From Branchiostoma belcheri (taxonomy: Eukaryota > Chordata > Leptocardii > Amphioxiformes > Branchiostomatidae), in contig NW_017804487.1 of NCBI RefSeq assembly GCF_001625305.1, forward strand, positions 1,145,023 to 1,209,022: DNA of 64,000 bases. The letters are read 5' to 3'. The notes beneath the pieces were generated by a model. The model saw only the letters and a list, made by a program, of their open reading frames with translations. It did no database searches and was not told where the DNA came from. Each line of letters begins with the position of its first letter. Positions within the stretch are counted from its first letter, which is position 1. Position numbers and translations under genes: made by a program. This document shows positions 1-10,800 of this stretch, piece after piece.

Positions 1-1475
1 ATATATATATAATAGTGTAGTCGACTTTGCAAGACCTCTTGAGACTCAAGCCACTAACATCCAGAAGAGATGTAGACTGCAGCTACTTTGGAAAGCTTGA
101 AGTAAAAGTGTCAAAATACTGCAAACCTGAAATTGCCACGTGCAGTTAGAATTAAATTCATATTTTTAGCAATGTTGCAGTATTACATGTACCATACATG
201 TACCATATTTTAATTATGGCTTCACCACACCACGAAATGGTCTGGTGAAACATATTGTGTTCTCTAAAATGATTCAACTCTGCCAATTTTCAGCCTAAAA
301 TTTGGCATGGGGGTAGAGTGGGCAAATACCCCCAGACTTTTTATACAGACTTTTGGAATTGTTTTATTTGTGGTTTTGGCCATTTTCTGACAAAATCTGT
401 ACATTTGGGGTCCGGGAGACCTAGTATTACACCCAAATCACCTGAAATTTGGCATGGGCATCTCTTATATATCTACAAACAACAATTAATTATAAATTTT
501 GCCATGCATCCCTTTAAAATTGTATAATTTGGGACGTTTGACTGTATTCAATGCCAAATAGTGAAGTATGCAGAAGTTACTGTATACTGAAGGATGAGTC
601 ATCAGAAAGGAATGCGCAGCAACAGTCAATAGGCGTGCAGCTTTCGAGATCGTTGCGCAGTTGTAATGTTGTTGCTGACTGGGTGTTGGGTTTAATTGGA
701 TAAACTCATTGGGCACCTGTCAGGTGAACTGCATTCAATTGTTTTTAGTAGGTTTGTCACTCTTTCCTGCATTTTGGGGGGTAAACTTTTTTTAATCTTG
801 AAAATCAATGTTTTTGTTTTGAACCCTGGATGATTAGTCATGGACTAAAGGGTATCGAAATAAACGAATAAACGAATGAATTTGTGTGGGAGGGGGGTAG
901 GTCCATTTTTGGTAGGGGGATGTGGTGAAGCCATGCTGCATTTCCTCCTGAGCAAATGTCGGCCTTTCCAATCTTTTAGTCACATTTACAAACTCACAAC
1001 AAACAGGGATAAGTCTCCAAACATATTTAGCTTTAGTTACATGACTGTACATTTCGCTTTCATACTGTCTACTTCTGTTTTGGGGAAAAACTTGCCAAAG
1101 CTCAAACACCACGGCTCCAATTAAGAGCACAAAAAAGGAACAAAGGACTTCTTTTCACATAATCATCACTGAGTGATCGGGGGTTCTCACCTGGCCAAAT
1201 GAAAGTGAGAAAAGAAAAAGACGGTATGACAATGGAGGGTACAGGGGTGATAATAGAAATGAATAACAATGGACAGTAACAATTACATATATTTCTTGAC
1301 ATGTATATTTTACTCCAATATCATCTTTACTGGCATTTCATAATAGCTGATGTAATTATGCCATGCAAATTATAATGAAGTGAATGGCAAATGGTTTGGG
1401 TTTTCAAAATGTATGCAATCCCCAGGTTTATGTCAATGTGAAGCAAATAGTTGGTGTCTACTCAATAATACTTAC
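1..1475. other. Sequence without a recognised gene
   Basis: I see no convincing exon here. The missing 3' end of the secreted-protein gene (next entry) should lie in this stretch or beyond the window edge, starting in phase 1, but I could not identify it. Short open stretches on both strands lack domain signatures or paired splice sites. Confidence 0.5.
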
Positions 1476-1723
1476 CTGCTGAGCCACACACGGTGTATAC
1501 AGTCCTGCCATGTCGTGCTAAATTTATCCAGTACAGACTCCTCTGACTCTCGTGTATCTCACGTTTGCAGTCACTGGCGTTACAGTAGCCAAAGCCGAAA
1601 TCCCTATACTGTATATAAAACAACCCGTCTGAGAAAGCCAAGTTCGCCACCTCACGTACATACACCGGGAAACAGCCGAGCACGTTGTTGGTGTAGGTGT
1701 CGGAGTTGTACTCAGTCACACAC
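1476..1723 (-). CDS. Exon 3 of the secreted cysteine-rich gene
   Basis: The exon is open from a TTTCCAG acceptor to a GTAAGT donor and encodes CVTEYNSDTYTNNVLGC followed by a FGFGYC...C segment and ending in VYTVCGSAG. Five cysteines are present. The same exon with its flanking intron occurs as a decayed copy near 9416-9685. The shared residues (TEYNSD, NNVLGC, ANLAFS, SFGF-like, VC near the end) show that the reading frame was under selection in the ancestor of both copies. Function is unknown. Confidence 0.7.
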
Positions 1724-4700
1724 CTGGAAACACAACAACATTTGTAAGATATATCAACCATTGCTAACTCTTATAAAAAAGGATAAGAGGACTGTGGCTG
1801 CAGGGGAGGAAAACCTGGACATGCTTCAGGTCATTCCCTAAATTGTAAAGCCGGGTCTAGTAATTTCCATGGATGACGTCCACTGGAGACCTTAAATTTA
1901 TTGCAAAAGCGCGACAAAATACATGAAGGGCAAAAAAAACTGATTAAGATGCATAGATTTGGAATATACTAACTGTGGAAATACAAAGGTTAGGACACAA
2001 ATTGAATAAAAGAACAAAGTGTAACAACAAACGAAAACAGCAATAAATCTCGCCCTGTTCTGATTCTTTCCTTTCATTACATCCTCTCTTATTACATTTT
2101 GCGACACTGTCGTGACACTTTGATCATACATGTATTACACTAAGCAGAATTTTGATAACAGTTAATTTTTTTCCAGTAACAGTCCAAAATCAAATAACTT
2201 AGGGAGGCCTAAAACGGTGACAGTGCGTCTGTAAATCTGTGGCAAACCCTTTTGGGGTGTTCCGTAGAATAAAGAAAGGAAAAAAACGAAGTACAGAGAT
2301 TCTTTTGTACTCTAGACCAAATTGATTTCTAGTATTAAAAAACGTTCTCCGACCTCTAGTTCTAAATGGCATCATGATCTCAAATTTCAAAGTTATACAG
2401 ATGAGAATGAGAATTAGTAGATGAGAGTAGATTAGTAGAGTAGATGAGAATTTCATGATTTAGTAGAACATACATAATTTTGATAGGTACTGTATAACAA
2501 TGTAAATTACAGTATAAAATTTTCAATATATTACAAATACGAAAAGTGTATTAATTTGATATTGTCATTAAAATGTAATATCAGAACAACTTAGTTATGT
2601 AATTGTAAAATGTATGTATATATACGAGACTGACTTTTTTCATTACTTATGCATACTCCTGACTTAAATTCCTGTACTTCAGCCCAGATCACAAGACAGG
2701 ATTACTACCAGTGTGCACACTGACTGTTCTGAATGTCACACATCCTACCGGAGTTCGTTGGGGACCGTGCGTCTCCCACAGCCCGTGGGCCTCAGTCCGT
2801 AATGTGCGCATAAATTCTGGTAGTCCTTGCACCAGTCCGAAGAGGCAGACAGGCCGTCAGCTGGCAACATCGCTTTGATGGCGAAGAAGTCGACTCCTCT
2901 ATACGTCTGGTTTGCAGTACTGAGGACCTCAAAGGCATGGATTCCTGGTAAGAAAATAGAACTTTAGTCAGTACAAACAATTTTTGACCAAATATTGCCG
3001 ATGGGGTAGGTTGTTAGTAAGGCAACTATCTGCAACTGTTGTCCCTTGTTGTCAAATGAAAACCAGCCACAACTATCCAAATCTCATTAATTTTTTAATC
3101 CATATTCATACAACTATTTGCCCCCATATGCTTTCTAGAGTTTTGAAAGTAAAACCCACCAAGTACAGTTGGCAAATGTCTGCTGTTCACACAAGCTCCA
3201 TGCTGCATTTTACTGGTTTTTTTTGTTTTTATATTATTGCGAACCTTGGTCTTATGAAGGACTTAGCATGGACCATGGTCCTCCTGACTCCTAAAGTAAG
3301 TCCCGTGGTCTTATGGTGGTCTTAGTCAGGGAGCATGCCTTAACAACTGTGACCAACTGCTCCGCCCATGCTCTTACTGTAGACTGCAAGGGCTGTCAAA
3401 CTGTTCCCATGCTCAGAGAGCTCTCCTGAAAGAGGCTATTGTATGCTTGGTCACCGTTGCCATGCTCCCTGTTTAAGTCCACATTAAGACCTGGGACTGT
3501 AGGGGTAATATCTTTAGCAGCCTTGTATATAATGACTGGTTTATTGATAACGACGTAAAACAGTTTTGCAGAACCCAGGGGTTCTGAATTGCACTGTTAC
3601 TTACAATTACAACCCATTAAAAGCTTTAAAATCGAACAACATCTATTACAAACATATACACATATGGTAAAATCTATTAGAGTTATAAATGTTAATAAGT
3701 TTACATTGCTGGATAAAATACATATTAAGATTACGAATTCGAGGTAAAACAGTGGTCATAAAAAAGGCTACTAAACAAAACGTGTTATTAAGGCATGACA
3801 GTTAATTACCCCTCAATGACTGGAAGGTCGTAACCGAGTACGCTCGATTACTTATTTAGTAGGCTAACAATATATGGGATGGAACTGTTGCAGTAGCGCT
3901 GAGTCTTTGCAACAATACAGTTCAGTTTGTGACTAGTTCGGGTTTTCCGCCCGCTGACTTCGCCCCGAGATGGAGGGAGCCAATGTCTGAAGGAAGCAGA
4001 GTTCAGTAGACTGAGTCCGAACTTCGTACACAGCAGTTCTCTCCTTGTTTCAAGGGTAGACAGGCCGAGGACTGTAAGTGCTTCAGAGTAACAGGTGTAC
4101 TTCTTGCCCAGAATGGTGCGGCATGCGCGGCGTTGAACTGTCTCTAGACGGGTTGACTGGAGTTTGGTGAGACCAGGGTTCCATACCGGTACAGCGTACT
4201 CGCACAAGGGGCGCACGTAACATGTATAAACGGTGACAAGATCTGTCTCGGGGATCTTGAACTTCTTTAACCGTCGTAGGATGAATAACCGTTTACTGCT
4301 CTGTTTCACCATGTGGGTAACATGACTGTCCCACTTTAGGTCCCTCTGTACCCAGACTCCCAATAACTTGGCTGCAGTGACTTCTTGAAGGACGTGGCCC
4401 GCTAACTGAAGTGGGGGGAGTGGGGGAGGTGTTCTTCTGAAAACGATATGCATCACCTTGCATTTGTTTGGGTGTAGTTTCATGTGGTTTGTACTAGACC
4501 ATAGATCGAGGGCATTTAGATCTTGTTGTAGGTTTGACTGTGCTTTGACTGATCTGCTTTCAACCATGTTCAGATCATCCACAAATTTCCAGTATAGTAT
4601 GACCATTTTGCTGTGGGTCTGGCATTTAGGCTACCTGAGCTCAGACACACACTGCACATGCAGAAAAACATCATTTGTAAACACTTTTTTCATCGGAGCT

Positions 4701-7700
4701 GCCTGGAACAACGTATTTTCCCAGGGTGACGGCTTATATGCTGAAATAGCTCACTACATCCTGTGAGAAAAAATATTTTTAAAAAAGTCTACACACACTA
4801 CAATTTGAAAATCTATAACGATCGCCAAGCAATGAGGACCCAAGCCTAGCCTGACAACCACACAGGTCCGGCGATTTACTGCCCACTATTTCGAACCCCG
4901 GTCAGATTTGAACTCCGACCCGGAACCTTGACCCTATCTAGACCGGACTTTTTTGGGATTGTGGGACGGGGGAGGAGGCTTATTCGACCCCCCCTCAGAA
5001 CTCGCGAACGGTATGTTGTATGACCACCAACTTTTCAGAGGATGGTGTACTAGTTAACATTTATCATAACTATAATTATATAATCGTTATGACGTAATAT
5101 GACGTCATTATGACGTCATTGATGTGATTTTATTGCCCAAAACCGTCTAGATAGGTTATTCCCTGAAAGCATAATTTTATACAACATTACTTTACCAGAA
5201 GTGTTTATGACAGAATATTAGGGTGTAGTAAGTCTTATGTTGCCGACAGCAACACCGGTGACGTCATAAAATGACGTCATGCATATTTTAGCTTTCCGCC
5301 ATCTTGGATCATCAATCTTGAATTTTCAAATTTGTTTTTTTGGGTAAAGCCTAAAATACATTGTAAACAGGCTAAAGACGTTCATATGAACATTTTTTGT
5401 AAAAGGACATGGAAGTATTGATGAAATTTTAAGGAAAATAACCCGTATATACCTGTTCTAATGATATGGTCCGCCATCTTAGATTTTGGCCAATGACGTC
5501 ATGAAATTAGCATAAATTATGCATTTTAATGATAAAATTTTCATAAATTTATATGGGATGTTACTTATATTAGAAACCATGTGTAACTTGACATAAAACC
5601 CATAAAATTCTATTGTTGAAACGAAAATTACTAGATTTAGCAAAAGATGCCATGGCAACACAAAAAATTATTATCTTATTCCATTGAAATAGAATTGTTG
5701 CCAACTATATTCTAGGAAAAGTCACCAAGTTTGGCCGTTCTAGCGCTGGCTGTTCAGACGCTATGCGACATCAAAGTTGGCGCGGGCACTTTTAGCCCCC
5801 CCCGTCCTAGCCACCCCCCCCCGTCTACATAGGGTTAAGAAATAAGGCTATTCTAGCATTTCCTTACAACTCAGAAATTATGCGAATGAGGTCAAGATTT
5901 AAATTCTCAACAGTAATACCACATAAAATTGTAGCAATTTCACATTAATCATGCACTTTACATACGTCACAAGTGTTTCATAGCCCTAATATTGAACACG
6001 ACAGATTTATAGAATTTCTCCATTAATTATGCAAATAAGATCCTGATTTGCATTATAATGTAAGTATCATATTGCCGGGTGACTTTGACCAATCAGAAGG
6101 CTCCATTCCACATTCCTTATGTCGCCGTAATGTCACAAATAGAGTCCAAACCGGGTATTTATTCATCAAAATCCATACATTAAACAACTCAATAATCACC
6201 CGCATATGACCTCAGGTGACCCAAAAAGAACAACGCTTTGTTACAAAATATCCCAAAATAACTTGAGTTGTGTTTCAATGACCTCGGGTGACTCCCCTAA
6301 GAACACCTGTTCCCTGCCTTTGACCCAGATAGAACACGCCCTCCACCAGCGACCTCAGGCGACTCCAGATGGAACAAAATGTTTTATTTAAGTTTGTATG
6401 TGTTGTACAGATACGTACGTGTCACTTTTTACTGTGTAGGTTTTGATGGGCTATATGATAATAGCGTTAATGGCCAGAACTTTCTCGGTGAATATGGTGT
6501 GATAAATCCTTGTCAGTTGCTATAACCACGTCATAAAGCCACCTCGTTCGCTGCGCTCACTCAGTGGCTTTATTCGGTGGTTATAGCAACTGACAAGGCT
6601 TTATCACACCATCGGGGCGGGTCATTAACCCTTAATTGAATTATATGTCAAGCATCACTTAAGGTACTTACTTACCAAAAATTACCGCGATCCGTCAACC
6701 GTTTTTTATAGTTATCTTCTCTTGAAGACTTTTAAACAGTCCCACAATAACCTGCTAGGGGGCCTTCACTCATGTGATTTCTTCCCGTGGCCACGTTTTT
6801 GCACGTAGACAGCACACAGAAGCACGTACGGCGGGTTGTGACCAAGCCTTTACCCGCCAGCCATCTATCCTGAGTGCATCCCAGGTCACTAGAAATGGCC
6901 AGTGATGTCATGATGTACATGTATTGAACACAACAACTCATGTGCATAGATGCGTAGAAAACAGCAGTTTTATGTCCCTCCATTCCATTGTGGCGCGCAT
7001 TTAATGTGGCTCCTTGACAATGGACTGTTTATTGTGTGGCCGGCACCGAACAATACCCTTTGAATTATTTATCATATAATGACTGCTCGTAACTTTTTGG
7101 TAACCAGGTCACCACCACAACATTCAAAGATTGGTCTTGCCGTAAACGTCATATACAGTGGCATTTTCGGGGAAAGGGATATTTAGACCCTACACCTTTT
7201 TTTCAATTTTGAAAAAAAAATAAGCTCACTAATAAGATGGTGCTATATGAAATCACTAGAGATATGTCACACCCGTTTTTTGTTACCCTGCAATTCTGCT
7301 ATCCTATTTTCTTCTTCCATCCATGTCTTTATTCTTGTTTTGGTTCTCCTGTGACTCTTGTATCGTTTTTTCTCAAACATTTCCTGCAACTCTGACGGTT
7401 CATGAAAAGATGGGCACGATATCACCTTGGATATTACCTTACATATTTCCATAACTTTGACGTTTATTTTCTATTTATTTCTTTATTCATCTTGGCATTG
7501 CTCGAAGACGTAGCCATGACCTGGTAAAGGAATTCAAAAGCAATTTGATAAGAATTACCTGTTTGCAAACTTTTAATTCCAAACCTAAGTTGTATGGTAT
7601 GGGTATTTCATCACGCTGACACCTACATGTAGCAATATCGCACAGCCAAGCTTTGTCACAGTTTGCCTCAGTATGGCCGAGTACAAGTCAACATTCGATT

Positions 7701-8027
7701 TTAACGGGTTTGGTATCTGGCACCTACGGCATGCAAGTGTCATATAGACTTAAGCATGTGGTATTTTCTATTTAAAAGCTACATGATACATCAGTTAAAT
7801 ATTGACCACACGTATCACACCCAAAGCGTGACAGCAAAAATATTTGTACAGCTAGAATGTACAGAACAGGTTAAGTAAAAAACTCTTGGTTGTTGCGCCA
7901 ACGACATAATTCGGTGTATGTGCCTGTTTTTGGACGCTCGCGTTTGTTTATAAATTACCTTACCTTCTCCGCGGCCGGTGGTCATGAGGCAAGCTGCGAT
8001 TGCACAGAAAAGATGCAAAGCGGGCAT
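1476..8027 (-). CDS. Secreted cysteine-rich protein gene, three exons, 3' end not found
   Basis: Three minus-strand exons join in frame: 7964-8027, 2749-2944 and 1476-1723. Exon 1 starts with an ATG (8025-8027, A at -3) and encodes a hydrophobic leader beginning MPALHLFCAIAACLM, read as a signal peptide, before a strong GTAAGG donor. It ends in phase 1 and exon 2 begins with the two bases that complete a glycine codon. Exon 2 ends in phase 2 and exon 3 supplies the third base of an arginine codon. The mature part holds eight cysteines (DWC, NLC, TGC, RCV, LGC, GYC, SDC, TVC), consistent with four disulfides and an extracellular location. I do not recognise the family. Exon 3 ends at a good donor in phase 1, so at least one more exon is expected. 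The 5-kb first intron contains a LINE fragment. Linking exon 1 to exon 2 across it rests only on phase, orientation and the leader. Confidence 0.6.
2749..2944 (-). CDS. Exon 2 of the secreted cysteine-rich gene
   Basis: The exon runs from a TTACCAG acceptor to a GTAGGA donor. It encodes a globular segment starting IHAFEVLSTANQTYRG and ending LRPTGCGRRTVPNELR, with three cysteines. Phase matches exon 1 on one side and exon 3 on the other. The family is not recognised. Confidence 0.65.
3243..3502. repeat. Imperfect inverted-repeat element
   Basis: A segment reading GGTCTTAGTCAGGGAGCATG around 3331 is mirrored by CATGCTCCCTGTTTAAGTCC near 3462-3481, with further complementary GGTCTTA/TTAAGACC pieces outside. 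This looks like a small non-autonomous DNA transposon in the first intron of the secreted gene. No target duplication was resolved. Confidence 0.4.
3535..4630 (-). mobile_element. LINE fragment, reverse transcriptase C-terminal part (L2/CR1-like)
   Basis: An open frame of 252 codons at 3848-4606 begins just before a FVDD motif, the form the catalytic YVDD box takes in many non-LTR retrotransposons. It continues through the thumb and C-terminal region typical of the L2/CR1 group (LHPNKCKVMH, LLGVWVQRDLKWDSHV, RPLCEYAVPVWNPG) to a natural stop. About 300 bases to the left are probably its 3' untranslated tail. Endonuclease and most of the polymerase are missing, so this is a 5'-truncated, non-autonomous copy in the first intron of the secreted gene. 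Confidence 0.8.
4928..5836. mobile_element. Non-coding DNA element with diverged terminal inverted repeats
   Basis: The ends TTGACCCTATCTAGAC and GTCTACATAGGGTT are near inverted copies, each followed inward by a run rich in G or C (GGGACGGGGG / CCCCCCCCCGTC). The interior is AT-rich and non-coding, and has several full or near TGACGTCA palindromes. A MITE or a piece of a larger DNA transposon is the simplest reading. Confidence 0.45.
5837..6493. other. Repeat-derived AT-rich intronic stretch
   Basis: No coding signal is visible. The segment around 6190-6380 repeats a motif like GACCTCAGGTGACTCC at least three times with drift (6210, 6280, 6350), suggesting old low-copy duplication. Confidence 0.35.
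6494..6612. repeat. Perfect-looking fold-back element
   Basis: ATGGTGTGATAAA-CCTTGTCAGTTGCTATAACCAC on the left is mirrored by GTGGTTATAGCAACTGACAAGG-TTTATCACACCAT on the right. Arms are about 36 bases with one or two mismatches, and an inner ATAAAGCCAC/GTGGCTTTAT pair continues the stem. Only about 20 GC-rich bases remain as loop. It is a hairpin MITE or the fused ends of a transposon. Confidence 0.7.
6613..7963. other. Intron 1 remainder, no gene seen
   Basis: Unique-looking AT-rich sequence between the fold-back and the putative signal-peptide exon on the minus strand. I found no exon with paired splice sites. Confidence 0.35.
7964..8027 (-). CDS. Signal-peptide first exon of the secreted gene
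   Basis: Sixty-four bases from an ATG with A at -3 to the donor GAAG|GTAAGG encode 21 residues with an uninterrupted hydrophobic core (LHLFCAIAACLM), typical of a secretory leader. It ends in phase 1 as required by exon 2. It could belong to another unseen gene, because the next exon lies 5 kb away. Confidence 0.5.
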
Positions 8028-8989
8028 TTTCCTCGGCTTTTTCGGTCGGAACTAGTCCAGTAGAAGTATGGAGTATGCTGCAAGCCACCCGCGCCCTCCC
8101 CAACAAATGGGGAGGCGATGCTTGTCTCAATGTAGACTGCACACTTTTTGAGTACGTTTGCACAGACAGTTTACGCAGATACAAATACCTCTTTCTTTCC
8201 TTCGGTATTTTTTCAGTACAAAGATGCCCACACGCCCAAGAAACGTGGCTGTCACCGACTGATAGAATTTTACAAGGTACATCGTAAATATAGATAGCTA
8301 TGTCGTTAGGGTGGAACCATTGCAACAATGGGTAGAAAAATATTCTCTAATACAGACTTGCTGTTATTACTGGAACTTCAAGCTGCCTAGTATAAAATGA
8401 ACTTTTATAAACAAATCCTTTTGGCATGCATTGCGTACATAATAAACTTCATCCTTTTAGTATGAAATTAGATTTTTAACATCACACCCCCAGTTAGGAT
8501 ATTTAAGAGACCTACATGTGACTGTTGCTTTCACCCAGTTGATAAACAAAGGGACAAAAGGCACTGTGTCACCTAGCTACGCCTTATTTGTTTACTTCTC
8601 CCTCTCTTTTTTTACTTCTTTAGTGACTACAATCTAGCAGTTGACTGAAGCAAAAATCCACAGGTTATGAATGTTAACCGGTACTGTGGCTAAAATTCTC
8701 CATTTTGTACACGTTCTTCATACAGCTAATGTGCCCACCTGGTGTAAGATCTGGTTTATTGATACGTGAGTTGCGCTCCGTCGCCCTGGCTCTGTACTAC
8801 TACAGTCCGTGATGCTTATCCGGGAAGAACTAGTCGTAACTGTAGCCTTCCTTCCTATTCTTTGTGTTATGTTTTTTTCCTGCGATTTTGTGTTTTGGCC
8901 AGTCGTCTTCATTTATTGGGCGCATCACTCTGGATGCGCATGGTCTCTGTGTTAATAGTGCCGGAATACCAAATACTAAATAATACTTA
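8028..8989. other. Upstream flank of the secreted gene
   Basis: This contains the putative 5' flank of the minus-strand secreted gene. The final bases (AATAATACTTA, ending at 8989) match the intron that follows exon 3 of that gene, so the right part belongs to the decayed duplicate interrupted by the MITE at 8990. Confidence 0.4.
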
Positions 8990-9411
8990 GGCTACACCGA
9001 CTTAATTTTATGGATGACATCAGCGCGCGCATTGATTTTCGTCTTTTCTCAAAAAAAGGATCACGTCATCCGAGGCTCTGGCCTGGATAGTCCATGGTAG
9101 CTTGCTAGATAGCGACAGTACGGATCCGGTGGTAACGCTGGAGGATGACACCCAGGCTAACAAAGCTCCACGACTCAAGACTTCAGTACATACGTACAGT
9201 GTCTATTCATAAATCCGAAAGAAAACAGCATGTGCCGGCTTGTCGTATACGTCGCTATGTTCTGCCGCAGTTCTGCCGCAAATTCACAATACCAGCTTTG
9301 GTTTAGTAGCATTTAGCATTATTTTTGGCCGGATTTTTATTTTATTCGCCCGCGCGCACTAGTTTGGGGGTCTTCAGAGGATGTCATCCATAAAATTAAG
9401 GAGGTGTGGCT
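8990..9411. mobile_element. PIF/Harbinger-like MITE, family A copy 1
   Basis: A 422-bp element with termini GGCTACACCGACTTAATTTT and its inverse, flanked by the 3-bp duplication TTA (8987-8989 and 9412-9414). The 3-bp TWA target and GGC..GCC ends are those of PIF/Harbinger elements. It shares its interior (GTCGTATACGTCGCTATGT, GCTGGCTTG-type motifs) with copies at 45093 and 58769. It landed in the splice donor of the decayed exon at 9416. Confidence 0.85.
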
Positions 9412-9415
9412 TTAC

Positions 9416-9685
9416 CTGCTGATCATGAGACTGTGCACACGGTGAACACAATCCTGCTTCCGCTCCCGTCTTGGCGAAAGGCTGCTGCTGTGTTGTGCAG
9501 ACTGACACGACTCTCGTATATCCCACGTAGGCAGTTGCTGTTGGGACAGTTGGCAAAGCCAAAACTATTCTGCCATGTAGCCCCGGCTGAGAAAGCCAAG
9601 TTCGCCACATCACGTACACCCCAGGCCGGGTAACAGCCGAGCACATTGTTGATGTAGGGGTCAGAGTTGTATTCAGTCACGAAAC
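9416..9685 (-). pseudogene. Decayed duplicate of exon 3 of the secreted gene
   Basis: The minus strand encodes TEYNSDPYINNVLGCYP, DVANLAFSAG and SFGFANC...C, clearly paralogous to exon 3 at 1476-1723, and flanking intron sequence also matches (AATGGTTGATATAT, CTTACAAA). Three defects are visible. The TTTCCAGGTG acceptor of the intact copy is deleted here. A TGA stop lies just before the exon end. A family A MITE sits in the donor, which still reads GTAA because the duplicated TTA restored it. No partner exons were found. Confidence 0.8.
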
Positions 9686-9716
9686 ACAATGTCAACGTTT
9701 GTAAGATATATATCAA

Positions 9717-10391
9717 CCATTGCTACATGTAACTCTTCACCCCTTCTAACAAAAGTTAGAAGACATAACAGTTGCCTCTGTAAGGGCTGTGAACTTTGCA
9801 TGCACTGAAATATATGTATGATGTTTATCGCAAATTCATGCCCGAGGGCTAATTGCATACAGACATGCATTAACAAGAACATTGTGGCGATATAAGACTA
9901 TTTGCTAACAACTTCTACGTGTACGATATACTTATCGAACCTACTATCTCTACTTAAACCTAATAACGTTGGAATACATACAGGGTAAAACGTATATATA
10001 CAATATGTGACCAGGTAATAGGAACAAAGTAACTGCTATTCTAATCTATTCTATTCTATTAAACTATTCTTGCCACGCTATTAGGGGGTTTGACTTCTTC
10101 TCAGGAGGCAGTGGGAGATGAATTGTCCGACTCTTTGAAAAATAAATGGGTTGGGAGACTTTAGCAATAATATAGTCTTTTGTTGTTGGTTGAGATATGA
10201 AAAACTTGGGGAAATATTGGCGACTTCTTTGAATAACTTTTTATATATACCCGTTTATATTATAAAATCAACTTTATTGCTCAACAATTGTAGCTGGTAC
10301 AATGCGTGTTCTCCTATCATGGCATCGTAGACGTGTGCAAATAGGCAACATGACTTTGTGAACTTCTTTCAATTTTTTTTTCAAACTGAAT
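9717..10391. other. Non-coding stretch before the gap
   Basis: No exon is recognised. At 9826-9862 the complement resembles the tail GATTAGCCCTCGGGCATG...TTTGCAATAAA also seen at 28983 and 14345, so a LINE 3' end fragment is present on the minus strand. Confidence 0.4.
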
Positions 10392-10411
10392 NNNNNNNNN
10401 NNNNNNNNNNN
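10392..10411. other. Assembly gap of 20 N
   Basis: Twenty N bases lie next to T-rich and TA-rich sequence. The gap is upstream of the FReD exon, so sequence belonging to that gene may be missing. Confidence 1.
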
Positions 10412-10549
10412 ATATATAAACTTAATTAACATGTTTGACATGAAACGGATTCTTTGCAGTATTCTCAAAGAAATAACTAATGCCAACACGCATCAACAAA
10501 AATGATACCTCGTCTTGTTATGAAGAGTAAATGTCTGTTTTTGTCACAG

Positions 10550-10800
10550 GAGACAGCTTGGGCGTACATGACGGGAAACCATTCAGTACCAAGGACAGAG
10601 ATAACGACGAGAGCCCGTCCAGCTGTGCTCAGGAGCGCAAAGGTGCGTGGTGGTACGACAGTTGCCACCACTCCAACCTGAACGGCCTGTACCATCTGGG
10701 TACTTATGAGAGTTACGGCGACGGAGTCACCTGGCGCCACTGGAAGGGTTATAACTACTCCCTGAAGCGCACTGAGATGAAACTCCGACCAGCTCCATAA
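10550..10800 (+). CDS. Fibrinogen-related (FReD) protein, terminal exon
   Basis: The exon starts after a TTTTTGTCACAG acceptor, in a phase needing one preceding base, and ends at TAA (10798-10800). It encodes the last 83 residues of a fibrinogen C-terminal domain. Visible hallmarks are GDSLG, the calcium-site stretch FSTKDRDND, the CA and WWYDSCHHSNLNGLY pocket segment with its cysteine pair, the WKGYNYSLK strand, and the closing TEMKLRP. In animals such domains occur in ficolins, tachylectins and related secreted recognition proteins that bind acetylated sugars. The preceding domain half is not visible, although an assembly gap lies 140 bases upstream, so whether this is a live gene or an orphan exon is open. 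Confidence 0.85.

Noticed and set aside
1380-1841. 153-codon plus-strand open frame
   Set aside because: It is the reverse side of secreted-gene exon 3, which has a paralogous copy, cysteine pattern and splice sites on the minus strand.
8000-8287. 95-codon plus-strand open frame
   Set aside because: It has no recognisable features and lies opposite the putative signal-peptide exon, with no paired splice sites.
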